This document shows positions 33,934-42,053 of a stretch of 64,000 nucleotides of DNA, piece by piece. Position 1 is the first letter of the stretch; each line of letters begins with the position of its first letter. The stretch comes from Desulfobaccales bacterium (GTDB lineage: Bacteria > Desulfobacterota > Desulfobaccia > Desulfobaccales > 0-14-0-80-60-11), in assembly GCA_041648175.1 (NCBI GenBank), contig JBAZPO010000005.1, positions 124,001-188,000 on the forward strand, given 5' to 3'. The notes beneath the pieces were generated by a model, which was not told where the DNA came from, searched no databases, and was given only the letters and a program-made list of their open reading frames with translations. The translations under genes were made by a program, and so were the position numbers.

Positions 33934-34054
33934 CTGTTACGAAAAGTTCAAGGTTCAAAGTTCAAGGTTGAATGGCGGGCGGGACGCCCGCCCTACCGGG
34001 TTTTTCATGATTTTGAGAGAGTTGCAGGCTCATGAGCGACTGTTCCAGGAAGTA
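33934..34054. repeat. 115-bp dispersed repeat, copy 2
   Basis: Same order as 13300-13414: CTGTTACGAAAA, GGCGGGC...GCCCGCC palindrome, TTTTCATGATTTTGAGAGAG, CTCATGAGCGACTG. Here it lies in the gap ahead of the nitrilase gene. Confidence 0.85.
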
Positions 34055-34094
34055 CATTGGCTTAAGCTACGCATAGAACAAAAGGACCAACAAT

Positions 34095-34781
34095 ATGGCA
34101 AAGATTATTCTCATTCAGCCCCAGCCAGCGCTCCGACTGGACAGCCGGAAGAACCTGCTCCGCGCCCTTTCGCTGCTCGAGGGCTGCCAGGGAGAAGCAG
34201 CCGATTTGATCTGCTTTCCCGAGTACTTTCCTTTTTTCGGGGAGGAAGAACTGGCCAGCGCCGCGGCTCGGCTTCAGGCGTATATCATCGCCGGCTTGGT
34301 GGAAGAAGCGGGAGGGCACCGTTACAATACCGCCACTCTGTTCGATCGCGGCGGTCGTATGCTGGGACGCCAACGCAAGCATAACCTTGGGAACCTGGAG
34401 CGCCGGGGTTTTCAGGTCAGTCCGGGGGAGAACTGGCCAACCTGGGACACGGACTTCGGCCGCCTGGGCATACCGGTGTGTATCGATTATTGGGGCCAGC
34501 CCGAAGCGGCCCGGCATCTGGCGGCCCAGGAGGTCGATCTCGTCGTTAATCCTGCCCTCTTTCCCATCCTTCGAATCCACTGGCATACGGGGGCTTTGAC
34601 TCGGGCCTTTGACTATTATGTGCCAGTGGTGGGAGTGAATACCGCGGCCGCGGTGGTGGAAATTGCCGGGCGCCACTACCCCCTGCAGGGAGGGAGTTCG
34701 TTTGCCATCCAGCCCCCGGCGCCGACGGATAGGGCCGAACTGTCCCGGCAGGTGCGGGGTTGGGATGGCCTGGAGGAATAG
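34095..34781 (+). CDS. nitrilase-family hydrolase, cut by amber codon
   Basis: 228 residues to a TAG at 34779. The carbon-nitrogen hydrolase triad is visible: Glu in CFPEYFPF, Lys in GRQRKHNLGN, Cys in IPVCIDYWGQ. The family normally extends ~35 residues further. The same frame continues after the TAG for 36 codons with a plausible C-terminus ending DLDGPRRWRPGIRQRFGIRR. So either the protein is truncated by a recent nonsense change or the TAG is read through. The active site is intact, so activity of the short form is possible. Substrate unknown. Confidence 0.8.
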   Translation: MAKIILIQPQPALRLDSRKNLLRALSLLEGCQGEAADLICFPEYFPFFGEEELASAAARLQAYIIAGLVEEAGGHRYNTATLFDRGGRMLGRQRKHNLGNLERRGFQVSPGENWPTWDTDFGRLGIPVCIDYWGQPEAARHLAAQEVDLVVNPALFPILRIHWHTGALTRAFDYYVPVVGVNTAAAVVEIAGRHYPLQGGSSFAIQPPAPTDRAELSRQVRGWDGLEE

Positions 34782-34892
34782 CTCGTGCTCAGGGGTGGAG
34801 AAACCGCGGTGCTCAACGTAAATCTGGATCTGGATGGCCCTCGCCGCTGGCGCCCGGGCATCCGGCAACGCTTTGGAATTCGCCGGAGCTAG
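34782..34892 (+). other. in-frame continuation of nitrilase after TAG
   Basis: 36 codons in the same frame as the gene before it, ending at TAG 34890-34892, encoding LVLRGGETAVLNVNLDLDGP and a basic tail. This reads as the lost C-terminal strand and tail of the nitrilase fold. Confidence 0.65.
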
Positions 34893-34965
34893 TGATGTGT
34901 TTCACAATTAAAGTGACCCTGGAGATGCGGATTTTTTACCTTCCTTTCCTAAAGGGGGGCAGAGG

Positions 34966-35057
34966 GAAATTTTATAACCTCCTGAAATTCCCCTAAATCC
35001 CCCTTTTTTAAAGGGGGACTTAAGCTGCCGAGTATGGCGATCCGGACCTAATTTAAT
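34966..35057. repeat. repeat C, copy 2 (uninterrupted)
   Basis: CCTCCTGAAATTCCCCTAAA, the TCCCCC-T6-AAAGGGGG palindrome, then ACTTAAGCTGCC and CCGGACCT. It corresponds to the host of the 272-bp insertion near 29718. The rest of the 34893-35335 gap shows nothing further. Confidence 0.7.
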
Positions 35058-35335
35058 GTCCAGATTATTATGATTCGGACCACTAAGAGACGCATGATCA
35101 GGACTTGTGTCGAGATAAAAATACCTTAATGAACTTCTTTAGAGAAACCGATAATACTTTGGGGCAACCAGGCAAGCAGGTTTTCGAACCTGGAGACAGA
35201 AATTTTTAACCTGAAAGATCGTAAAAATCGGTTTACGACAGTACTTTTCTTGACATTGAAGAAAAAATCCTTAATTATCTAATGCAGGTCAAACGGGGCG
35301 GGTTTGGCTAAATGCTCTAAATCTTAAGGAGAGAT

Positions 35336-35845
35336 ATGATGCGAAAATATGTCATTTTTACCGTGGTAGCGGCCCTCTGTCTATTCATGGCATTGCCGGT
35401 CCTGGCCCAGCCTAAGGGCGGAGCGTTGATGTCAGAGGATGCTTTTACCCCCATAGCCGCGGGCTATGATTTCATCCGGGCAGGCAAATATGAAGCCGCC
35501 AAAAATGAATTTGCCAAGGCGGTGAAAGCGGATAAGTTTAATCCCTTTGCCCTGAACAACATGGCGGTTTTGGAGGAGCGGGAAGGCAAACTGAACGACG
35601 CTCTGGCTAACCTGAAGGATGCCACCACTCATGCTAATGAGTACTTAGACAAAGTGACCCAAACCTGCTTTGCCGGCGGCGGCTGCCTGGCGGTGAAACC
35701 CCTGCGCGAGAAAGGCGAAAAGAGTTCCATTGCTCCTGTAATCCAGGAGAATATTGCAAAACTCGAGGCCAAGATCAAAGCAACCGGTACTGCCCCGCCT
35801 CCAGTTAGCCCCCCGCCGATGGTGCCACCGCAGAAGACCAAGTAA
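35336..35845 (+). CDS. periplasmic TPR protein
   Basis: 169 residues; ATG at 35336 or the adjacent ATG at 35339, which has the better spacing from AAGGAG. Signal peptide (VAALCLFMALPVLAQ). Two TPR-like repeats follow (AAGYDFIRAGKYEAAKNEFA, NPFALNNMAVLEEREGKLND), then TCFAGGGC and a Pro-rich tail. Probably a periplasmic or membrane-attached scaffold; its partner is unknown. A terminator follows directly. Confidence 0.75.
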   Translation: MMRKYVIFTVVAALCLFMALPVLAQPKGGALMSEDAFTPIAAGYDFIRAGKYEAAKNEFAKAVKADKFNPFALNNMAVLEEREGKLNDALANLKDATTHANEYLDKVTQTCFAGGGCLAVKPLREKGEKSSIAPVIQENIAKLEAKIKATGTAPPPVSPPPMVPPQKTK

Positions 35846-35851
35846 CAACCT

Positions 35852-35891
35852 TAGGGGCCTTCGGGCCCCTACCGCCCCGTTTTTCTTTTTG
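35852..35891 (+). terminator. terminator after TPR gene
   Basis: AGGGGCC-TTC-GGGCCCCT hairpin followed a few bases later by GTTTTTCTTTTT. Confidence 0.75.
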
Positions 35892-35961
35892 ATGACCTCA
35901 TCCATCGGATGATGAGCAGCGAAATTGATCGAGATTTACCCCTGCCAAACTCATATCGGGG

Positions 35962-35999
35962 GCCAGGGGTCGCAAGACCCTCCCTGGCCCTTTTTTTAT
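35962..35999 (+). terminator. second terminator-like hairpin
   Basis: CCAGGGGTC pairs with GACCCTCCCTGG (one bulge) around GCAA, followed by seven T. It may be a backup terminator or end an undetected short transcript in 35880-35960. Confidence 0.6.
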
Positions 36000-36136
36000 T
36001 TCCCGCCCCCGGTTAACTTCTCGGCACCTACTCATAATTCTGGTGCAAGGGCGCACGCTTTCCAACACCCCAAAAATCTCTTGAGTGGTGCTAATCCCTG
36101 CCGATCCTATTTTATGAAAAGAGAGACCCTGTCTGA

Positions 36137-36511
36137 CTAAGGGTGGGACAACAGATCCTTAAGGTCTCGAAGGCTTTCTCGGGCTTCACGGAGGGAGTGC
36201 ACCAGGCGCACGTGCCCGGGAACCCCCTTAGGCAGGAAGATTCGATGATTAACCAGTGAAGGATTTGGACTGGATTGCAATTGGGCGGTGAGATCGGCCA
36301 GTTCCCGGACCAGGAAGAGGAAGGCGGCTCCCAGCGGTTCGCCGCCGCCTTCGCCCACTTCATCCCACGTGAGGGGCAGGTGTATAGGGGTAGATGGCGT
36401 TAAAGACGCGGTTGCACGTCCCCCACCCTCCACCCGGTTGGCCAGGGCCTGGGTTAGAGGCAACTTTGCAAGCTTGGTCTTTTTGCCGGCAAACTGTTTC
36501 TTTTTCGCCAT
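36137..36511 (-). CDS. unknown protein after parA
   Basis: 124 residues. Basic N-terminus (MAKKKQFAGKKTKLAKL), a low-complexity middle, and a helical C-terminal half (FLVRELADLTAQLQ, VHSLREARESLRDLKDLL). Its start lies 58 bases inside the end of parA in another frame, so it is translationally linked to parA. It might be a ParA partner such as a small DNA- or cargo-binding protein, but no motif proves this. Confidence 0.55.
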   Translation of the reverse strand: MAKKKQFAGKKTKLAKLPLTQALANRVEGGGRATASLTPSTPIHLPLTWDEVGEGGGEPLGAAFLFLVRELADLTAQLQSSPNPSLVNHRIFLPKGVPGHVRLVHSLREARESLRDLKDLLSHP

Positions 36512-37272
36512 ATTTCCAGAAACTCAAGACAGAGTTGAAAATAATCCATGGAGCCCGAACTCTTAGATTCGTAGTCGAAAATCGCTTTCTGAGCTATCTG
36601 GGCTTGGTTCAAGGCTTCGTTCTTCATAATGATCGCGGTGAAGGTTTTTTCGCGGTAAGGTTTTAACTGTTCCAGAATGTATTCATTGGTGACGCTGTTC
36701 CGCTTGTCATACATAGTGAGCAAAATGCGAAACAGATCTTCTTGAAAAAGATCATCTGTAGTCAGGTTCTTTACGGTTTCCACCGTGGTGAGTAAGTCTG
36801 CCAGACCATCCAGCGAGTAGCGGGAGATTTGACAAGGAATAACAATAAAATCACAGGCATAGAGGGAATTGGTAGTCAGGACCCCCAGCGACGGCGGGCA
36901 GTCGATCAGAACAAAATCATAATCCACACCCTTGAGGGCGTTGGCCAGAATGGCTTCACGAAAAACCCGGGAATAAACCTGCTCCGCGGCCCGGGCCAGA
37001 TGGATGTGAGCCGGAGCAACGTCCAAACCCAGGATATACGTGGGTATCACCACCTCGGTGATGGCCATTTTGGGGACGATGAGAATATCCGCCATGGACC
37101 TGGCGATGGCGTCCGGTTCTATTCCGATGCCGATGCTGGTGTGGCCCTGGGGGTCCAGGTCAACGATCAGGGTGCGGTACCCCTGATAGGCCAGCGCAGC
37201 CCCCAGATTCAGGGTGGTCGTGGTTTTCCCGGTACCGCCTTTCTGGTTTATAACCGCTACGATGTGGGACAT
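36454..37272 (-). CDS. parA: ParA family ATPase
   Basis: 272 residues from the ATG at 37272; the upstream in-frame extension contains a promoter and is not family-like. Deviant Walker A QKGGTGKTTT (residues 10-19), Walker A' LIVDLDPQGHTSIG, Walker B VLIDCPPSLG. It could serve segregation or cargo positioning. No parB or parS is visible; only the small basic gene overlaps its end, so an orphan or cargo-type ParA is likely. Confidence 0.88.
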   Translation of the reverse strand: MSHIVAVINQKGGTGKTTTTLNLGAALAYQGYRTLIVDLDPQGHTSIGIGIEPDAIARSMADILIVPKMAITEVVIPTYILGLDVAPAHIHLARAAEQVYSRVFREAILANALKGVDYDFVLIDCPPSLGVLTTNSLYACDFIVIPCQISRYSLDGLADLLTTVETVKNLTTDDLFQEDLFRILLTMYDKRNSVTNEYILEQLKPYREKTFTAIIMKNEALNQAQIAQKAIFDYESKSSGSMDYFQLCLEFLEIWRKRNSLPAKRPSLQSCL

Positions 37273-37314
37273 GAGGTGAGCTTGGGCCGGCTGCTGCCGG
37301 CGCTTTTTGGGCTT

Positions 37315-37343
37315 AGGATAAAGGATAGCCGAAATTCCGTCAA
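37315..37343 (-). promoter_or_regulatory. probable parA promoter
   Basis: Minus strand TTGACG (37343-37338), 17-base spacer, TATCCT (37320-37315), about 43 bases before the ATG. Confidence 0.55.
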
Positions 37344-37464
37344 GGAATATCTGGCCGGGTGGTGCCGGAATGTTTACAGAGGACTGACTGACTCTCTGGC
37401 ACAAAGTCTGCAAAGCTATTAAAGAGGTTTATAAATTAGTTTAATTATCTTACAAGGCTGGTTA

Positions 37465-37869
37465 ATGACCTTCCTTTTGGAAAGACGACGATTCAACCGG
37501 ATTTTCGTATCCCTGCCGGTAGAATTTTATGCCCGCCTCTCTGATGCCGAGGCTCCCTGTCAGGGTCAGGGATGCCTCCGAGACATCAGCCTGAGCGGCA
37601 TTTACTTCCATATAGTTTCGGACATGTCCTTTCAGCAGGGCCAGATCCTCTCCCTCAGCATATTCGCCCCGCTACAATACCTGGAGGGCAGCGACATCTC
37701 CCATCTTCAGGCCACCGGAGAGGTAATTCGTTTCGACCCCCCGGAACCCGACCGGCCTCAGGGCGGGGTAGCCTTAAACTTTCTGGAAGGCCCCACCTTC
37801 CTCTCCAAGGAAGACCAGGAAATGTTTCAAGGTTTGAACAGATCTAATCATATTCCTCCCCAAAATTAG
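37465..37869 (+). CDS. PilZ-domain protein
   Basis: 134 residues, with AAGG seven bases before the ATG. It has the two c-di-GMP signatures RRRFNR (residues 7-12) and DISLSGIYF, followed by the PilZ barrel. Probably a small c-di-GMP receptor; a diguanylate cyclase is encoded at 42054. It is divergent from parA and 81 bp ahead of mnmA. Confidence 0.88.
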   Translation: MTFLLERRRFNRIFVSLPVEFYARLSDAEAPCQGQGCLRDISLSGIYFHIVSDMSFQQGQILSLSIFAPLQYLEGSDISHLQATGEVIRFDPPEPDRPQGGVALNFLEGPTFLSKEDQEMFQGLNRSNHIPPQN

Positions 37870-37950
37870 CATTCCTCTAAAATTAATATAGTTTATATAT
37901 ATTAAGGATTGTCTAATTTCCCATTTATTCTCGGTTAAATCTTTTGACTC

Positions 37951-39060
37951 ATGTCTCCACGGCATAAGGCAGCCATCGCCCTCAGCGGCGGGGTGGACAG
38001 CGCTGTGGCCGCCATGCTTCTGCGCGGTCAGGGCTGGGACCTTAAGTGCGTTCACCTGCGCCTGACTTCCTGGGGTGCATCGGCAGACTGGGTGCAAGCC
38101 CTGGCCCAACGCCTGGAAATTCCCCTGCAATTGATTGACCTGCAACGGGAATTCTCCGAGGAGGTCCTGGATTATTTTGTGTCGGAATATGGCCGGGGTC
38201 GCACTCCCAACCCCTGCGTCCGGTGTAATGCGGCCATTAAGTTCGGACGGTTATGGGAGTACCTTAAGGAGGATGGCTTCACACACCTGGCCACAGGCCA
38301 TTACGCCCGGCTGCAACCGATTGAAGCGGCCGCGCCTGCCCTGCTTCGGGGGGTTGACCCGCGCAAGGACCAGTCCTATTTTCTCAGCCGTCTGCCCCGT
38401 GACCTCTTGCCAAATTTCCTCTTTCCTCTGGGCGATCTTACCAAAGACGAGGTGCGACGGATCTATCACGCGGCGAACTTGCCCATCCAGGAACACCAAC
38501 GGGAGAGCATGGAACTCTGCTTCATACCGGAGGGCGACTACCAGGACTTCCTCCAAGCGCGACGGGGATTCATAGGTCCTCCCGGTGATTTTATCGATGC
38601 CCGGGGCCGAGTCCTGGGTCAGCATCGGGGCCTGGAATGTTATACCGTGGGGCAACGCCGGGGCTTAGGCATCCCGGCCCGGGAACCCTACTATGTGACT
38701 GAAATTCAGCCGGCCTGCAACCGGGTGGTGTTGGGGCCTCGGGCCGAGCTTTTCTCCTCGGGCCTCCTGGCCTCCCGGATGAACTGGCTCATTGATCCTC
38801 CGGACGCCGAGTTTGAGGCCGTGGCCGTGATCCGTTACCGTCATCCCGGGGTGCGCGCCCGGATTATCCCCAGGCGCTCGGGTGAGGTGCAGGTGGAGTT
38901 CGAGACCCCGCAATCGGCTGTGGCTCCGGGCCAGGCCGTGGTCTTCTACGACCGCGACCGGGTTCTGGGCGGCGGTTGGATCGAAACGGATAACTTGAGG
39001 GGAGGACCGGGGGACGTTTTTCGTGAAGGTCCCCCGCCCTCCCCTCAAACCCCCTCCTAA
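37951..39060 (+). CDS. mnmA: tRNA-uridine 2-sulfurtransferase MnmA
   Basis: 369 residues. PP-loop ALSGGVDSAV, catalytic Cys in TPNPCVRCN, second Cys in MELCFIPEGDY, and the C-terminal barrel with GQRRGLGI. Makes s2U34 in tRNA Lys/Glu/Gln. The last ~15 residues (GDVFREGPPPSPQTPS) are beyond the usual end and run into a C-rich repeat-like sequence. The next gene also modifies tRNA (A37). Confidence 0.95.
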   Translation: MSPRHKAAIALSGGVDSAVAAMLLRGQGWDLKCVHLRLTSWGASADWVQALAQRLEIPLQLIDLQREFSEEVLDYFVSEYGRGRTPNPCVRCNAAIKFGRLWEYLKEDGFTHLATGHYARLQPIEAAAPALLRGVDPRKDQSYFLSRLPRDLLPNFLFPLGDLTKDEVRRIYHAANLPIQEHQRESMELCFIPEGDYQDFLQARRGFIGPPGDFIDARGRVLGQHRGLECYTVGQRRGLGIPAREPYYVTEIQPACNRVVLGPRAELFSSGLLASRMNWLIDPPDAEFEAVAVIRYRHPGVRARIIPRRSGEVQVEFETPQSAVAPGQAVVFYDRDRVLGGGWIETDNLRGGPGDVFREGPPPSPQTPS

Positions 39061-39140
39061 CCCCCTGTATGGGATTGGTTGAGGGGGAAAGGGCTCTCGC
39101 CCTTGGCTCTCTCGCCCACCGTTGTGATATCATAATTTTA

Positions 39141-40568
39141 ATGCCCACTTTTCGCGTCATTACTTTCGGCTGTAAGGTGAACCAGTGCGACAGCGCCGGG
39201 ATGACCCAGGAGCTTACGGCTCGGGGTTGGAGCGCCGCGCCCTCGGACGCAGTCCCGGACCTGATGGTGGTGAATACCTGCACCGTCACCAAACGTGCCG
39301 ACCAGCAGGCCCGCCAGACCGTGCGCCGCCTGGCCCGGGAGCACCCCGGCCTGTCCATTTGGGTCACCGGTTGTTATGCTCAACGCGCCCCTCATGAACT
39401 GGCGGCCTTGCCAGAGGTTCAGGCCATTTTTGGGAACCAGGAAAAGGCCCGCCTGGCTCATATGTTAAAAAATTTTCAGGATAATCCCCTATATGATCCC
39501 TCTTTTCCCTCTCCCTTGCTGGGGGAGAGTTGGGGTGGGGGTGAAAATCCTCCTCCCCCCAGCCCCCTCCCACCAGGGGAGGGGGAGGAAGGAATTTCCG
39601 CAAAGAAGTCCGGAGTGTGGCAACAGGTGCGAGATTTTTCCGAGGCTACGCCCTTTTCTCCATGGCAAATTCAACCTATTCCCGGCCAGACCCGGGCCCG
39701 GCTCAAGATTCAGGAGGGCTGCAGTCACCGGTGCAGCTATTGCATTGTCCCGAAGGTTCGGGGTCCGCGCCGCAGCCTGGAGCCGGAGGCGGTGCTGGCG
39801 GCGATGCAAGAACTGGCCGGCCTGGGTTACCGGGAGGTGGTCCTCACCGGGGTTGACCTGGGCCAGTATGGACTGGATCACTCGCCGCCCTCCAGCTTGG
39901 CTGCCTTGGTGCAACGCATTACGAAAATAACAAAAATGCCCTTCCGGGTGCGCCTAAGCTCGCTAGAACCCCAGATGGTGACGCCGGAACTCCTGGATAC
40001 GCTTGCCGCCTGGCCTAACTTCTGCCCCCATTTCCATCTGCCCCTGCAGAGCGGGGCCGCGCCCGTGTTGACGGCCATGGGGCGGCCTTACGGGCCGGAA
40101 GAGTTCCGTGACCTGGTTCATGAGATCACCCGACGGTTTCCCGGCGTGGGCTTGGGGCTGGACGTCCTGGTGGGGTTTCCGGGCGAGACCGACTCGGACT
40201 TTGAAGCCACGCGGGTTCTGGTTGACGAATTACCGGTGACCTACCTCCACGTCTTCCCATATTCGCCCCGCCCCGGCACCCTGGCGGCAGCCTTGCGGCC
40301 CCTGCCGGGGGGAGTAATTCAGGAGCGGGCCCGGGTCATGCGGGAGTTGGGACGACAGAAGAAGCAACAGTTCATGGAGGCTCAATTGGGGCAGGTGCGG
40401 GAAGTGCTGGTGGAAGGGCCGACGCCCCAGCCGGGGTATCTCCAGGGCCTCAGCGACCACTATTTGCGGGTAGTCTTTCCCGGCCCGGCAGACTGGCGGA
40501 ATCGACTCATCAAGGTGCGGCTTCTGGCGCGGCAAGGGGAAGTTCTAAGGGGGGAAGTAGTAGGTTAG
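39141..40568 (+). CDS. mtaB: tRNA t6A37 methylthiotransferase MtaB, with repeat insert
   Basis: 475 residues from the ATG at 39141 (MPTFRVITFGCKVNQCDS). N-terminal UPF0004 domain with the cluster cysteines (FGCKVNQC, VNTCTVT, GCYAQ), a radical SAM core with CSHRCSYC near residue 193, and a C-terminal TRAM region. Adds a methylthio group to t6A37. Residues ~122-150 (PSPLLGESWGGGENPPPP and following) are the in-frame translation of two palindromic repeats between the first two domains; without them the length is near the family norm of ~440. Confidence 0.93.
   Translation: MPTFRVITFGCKVNQCDSAGMTQELTARGWSAAPSDAVPDLMVVNTCTVTKRADQQARQTVRRLAREHPGLSIWVTGCYAQRAPHELAALPEVQAIFGNQEKARLAHMLKNFQDNPLYDPSFPSPLLGESWGGGENPPPPSPLPPGEGEEGISAKKSGVWQQVRDFSEATPFSPWQIQPIPGQTRARLKIQEGCSHRCSYCIVPKVRGPRRSLEPEAVLAAMQELAGLGYREVVLTGVDLGQYGLDHSPPSSLAALVQRITKITKMPFRVRLSSLEPQMVTPELLDTLAAWPNFCPHFHLPLQSGAAPVLTAMGRPYGPEEFRDLVHEITRRFPGVGLGLDVLVGFPGETDSDFEATRVLVDELPVTYLHVFPYSPRPGTLAAALRPLPGGVIQERARVMRELGRQKKQQFMEAQLGQVREVLVEGPTPQPGYLQGLSDHYLRVVFPGPADWRNRLIKVRLLARQGEVLRGEVVG
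39506..39590. repeat. palindromic repeats inside mtaB
   Basis: Two palindromes in opposite orientation, CCCTCTCCC...GGGGGAGAG and CCCCCTCCC...GGGGAGGGGG, of the same type as the intergenic copies at 29755, 30191 and 44440. They keep the mtaB frame open and encode a Pro/Gly/Glu linker. Confidence 0.85.
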
Positions 40569-40598
40569 TTTGTCTAAGCGCAGATTGGGTAAGGATGG

Positions 40599-40625
40599 GG
40601 TCCCAAGGACAACTTGGGAACGAGG
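40599..40625. repeat. repeat B, single-hairpin copy
   Basis: GTCCCAAGGACAACTTGGGA followed by ACGAG, just after mtaB; only the second hairpin of repeat B is present. Confidence 0.6.
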
Positions 40626-40725
40626 AGAATAAAGCTAAAGGCGGGATGCGCTGCGCTTTCCCGGCCTACGGGCTACGGGCTACGGGCTAACCTGCTCCCG
40701 CACGAAGAGAACGAGCGGGTAACAC

Positions 40726-41127
40726 TTAGCCGGTGCCATCAGGATTATTTTCAGGGTGAACATCAGATTCCAGGGGCTGGGTCAGGTAATTTGCCGCATA
40801 GAAAAAGCCAAAAGAAATGATGATGCTAGTGCAGGCTAGAATTACCGCGAGAGATTTTCCCTGCCAGAGCCCGAAAAACCAACGCCTGAAGTCATCCATC
40901 ATGACATTTAACTTGCCGCCATAAAGTTCCAGGTTATGCCGATACATTTTTGAATCATCGGGCATAATCGGGTAAATAGCGCCATCCGCAGCTTCGTAAC
41001 CTAAAGCCCCGTAGTGGGTATCAGCCGCGCTGTGATAAATCAAGGCAGCGCCACCCAAGCCGACCAGCAAGATGATGGCACCGAGGAGATTAAGGCAGGT
41101 CCGTCGTGGGAGAATATTCCAGTTCAT
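40726..41127 (-). CDS. unknown two-helix membrane protein
   Basis: 133 residues. Membrane helices at ~11-31 (LNLLGAIILLVGLGGAALIY) and ~93-113 (LAVILACTSIIISFGFFYAA) flank a ~60-residue extracytoplasmic loop containing ADTHYGALGYEAADGAIYPI. No family recognised. It follows the next entry by 50 bp on the same strand and may be co-transcribed. Confidence 0.6.
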   Translation of the reverse strand: MNWNILPRRTCLNLLGAIILLVGLGGAALIYHSAADTHYGALGYEAADGAIYPIMPDDSKMYRHNLELYGGKLNVMMDDFRRWFFGLWQGKSLAVILACTSIIISFGFFYAANYLTQPLESDVHPENNPDGTG

Positions 41128-41177
41128 ATCAGACTTGGGTTGGCAGCATAGTCATAAAAGGCCGATTGCCCAAGGGT

Positions 41178-41438
41178 TTAAAAAACGCAATGCCACCGGT
41201 GATGGATAACGGCTCCGGCCATTTCATCCAGATCGGCTTGGGCCAGGCCAGTCTTTTTAGACCAGCCGGGGTAGAAACGTTCCATGACCTCAACGGTGAA
41301 ATAAGCTCTGACCTGATCGGGTCCGGCAAAATATTCACCGCGGTCAAAGCCGGTGATATCGGAAATATGGGTCAAAGTTCGGGCGACACAGCACAAGGGC
41401 ATATCCCCGGCGAAATTTTTACTAGAAGCAGTAAGCAA
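41178..41438 (-). CDS. conserved-type unknown, start uncertain
   Basis: 86 residues from a TTG at 41438; no good ribosome site and the frame is open for 12 more codons without an ATG or GTG, so the 5' end may be damaged. The core CVARTLTHISDITGFDRGEY and FAGPDQVRAYFTVEVM, ending AGAVIHHRWHCVF, resembles a small hypothetical protein seen in sulfate reducers (memory-based). Function unknown. Confidence 0.5.
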   Translation of the reverse strand: MLTASSKNFAGDMPLCCVARTLTHISDITGFDRGEYFAGPDQVRAYFTVEVMERFYPGWSKKTGLAQADLDEMAGAVIHHRWHCVF

Positions 41439-42053
41439 ATTTTTCGCCGCCTTAAGAGGGTATTGGTGCGAAGTTTATCAGATGGGATTACGTGCAGCAA
41501 TCAAGTGGAAAGGCATAAGTTACCTTATCCCCCCTCACCCTAACCCCCCCCGTCGGGGGGAGGGGGGATAAAGGGCAAGAACTTTCGGTGAGCGTTCTCG
41601 TGTGCCCAAGGGCAGCTTGGGCAATAATGGCGTTCCCAAGTTCAACTTGGGAACGAGGGGTAAGAAACGGGATGCGCTTCACTTTCTCGCCTTACGGGCT
41701 CCGTCCTTTCCGTTGCTCATCATTACAGATCAATGCTGGCCTGGAGGTTCTAACCTCCAGAGCAATGAGGTGCTCGGACTCTAAGGGTGCGGCATGCACC
41801 AAATTTATGAAAATTTATTTTTTGCCGACTAGGTTTATATCTTGGTCTGCGAGAGGATTCGGCTTAAAGGAAAACAACTTTGAGGGATTTTTACCGGGCC
41901 AAGAGGTCCCAAAAACAATTTTGACCGCGGTGGCCAAGGTTGCCGCATCATCTCGGTTTAATACGAGGCAAATTTATAAGTAGGATTGTCTCTTGCCATA
42001 GATAAAGCTTATTCATGAACCAGACTCGGGATGACGATAACCAGGAATAGGCC
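41439..42053. other. 615-bp gap with repeats
   Basis: It contains a CCCTCACCCTAACCCC-type palindrome (41529-41574) and double-hairpin repeat B copy 2 (41601-41657: CCCAAGGGCAGCTTGGG, then GTTCCCAAGTTCAACTTGGG). No gene is recognised in the rest. Confidence 0.65.
41601..41657. repeat. double-hairpin repeat B, copy 2
   Basis: Two consecutive hairpins, CCCAAG/CTTGGG and GTTCCCAAG/CTTGGGAAC, separated by ~10 bases. Confidence 0.75.

Noticed and set aside
34779..34781. TAG as pyrrolysine
   Set aside because: No pyl genes are visible and nitrilases are not known pyrrolysine proteins; kept only as a possibility under the amber finding.
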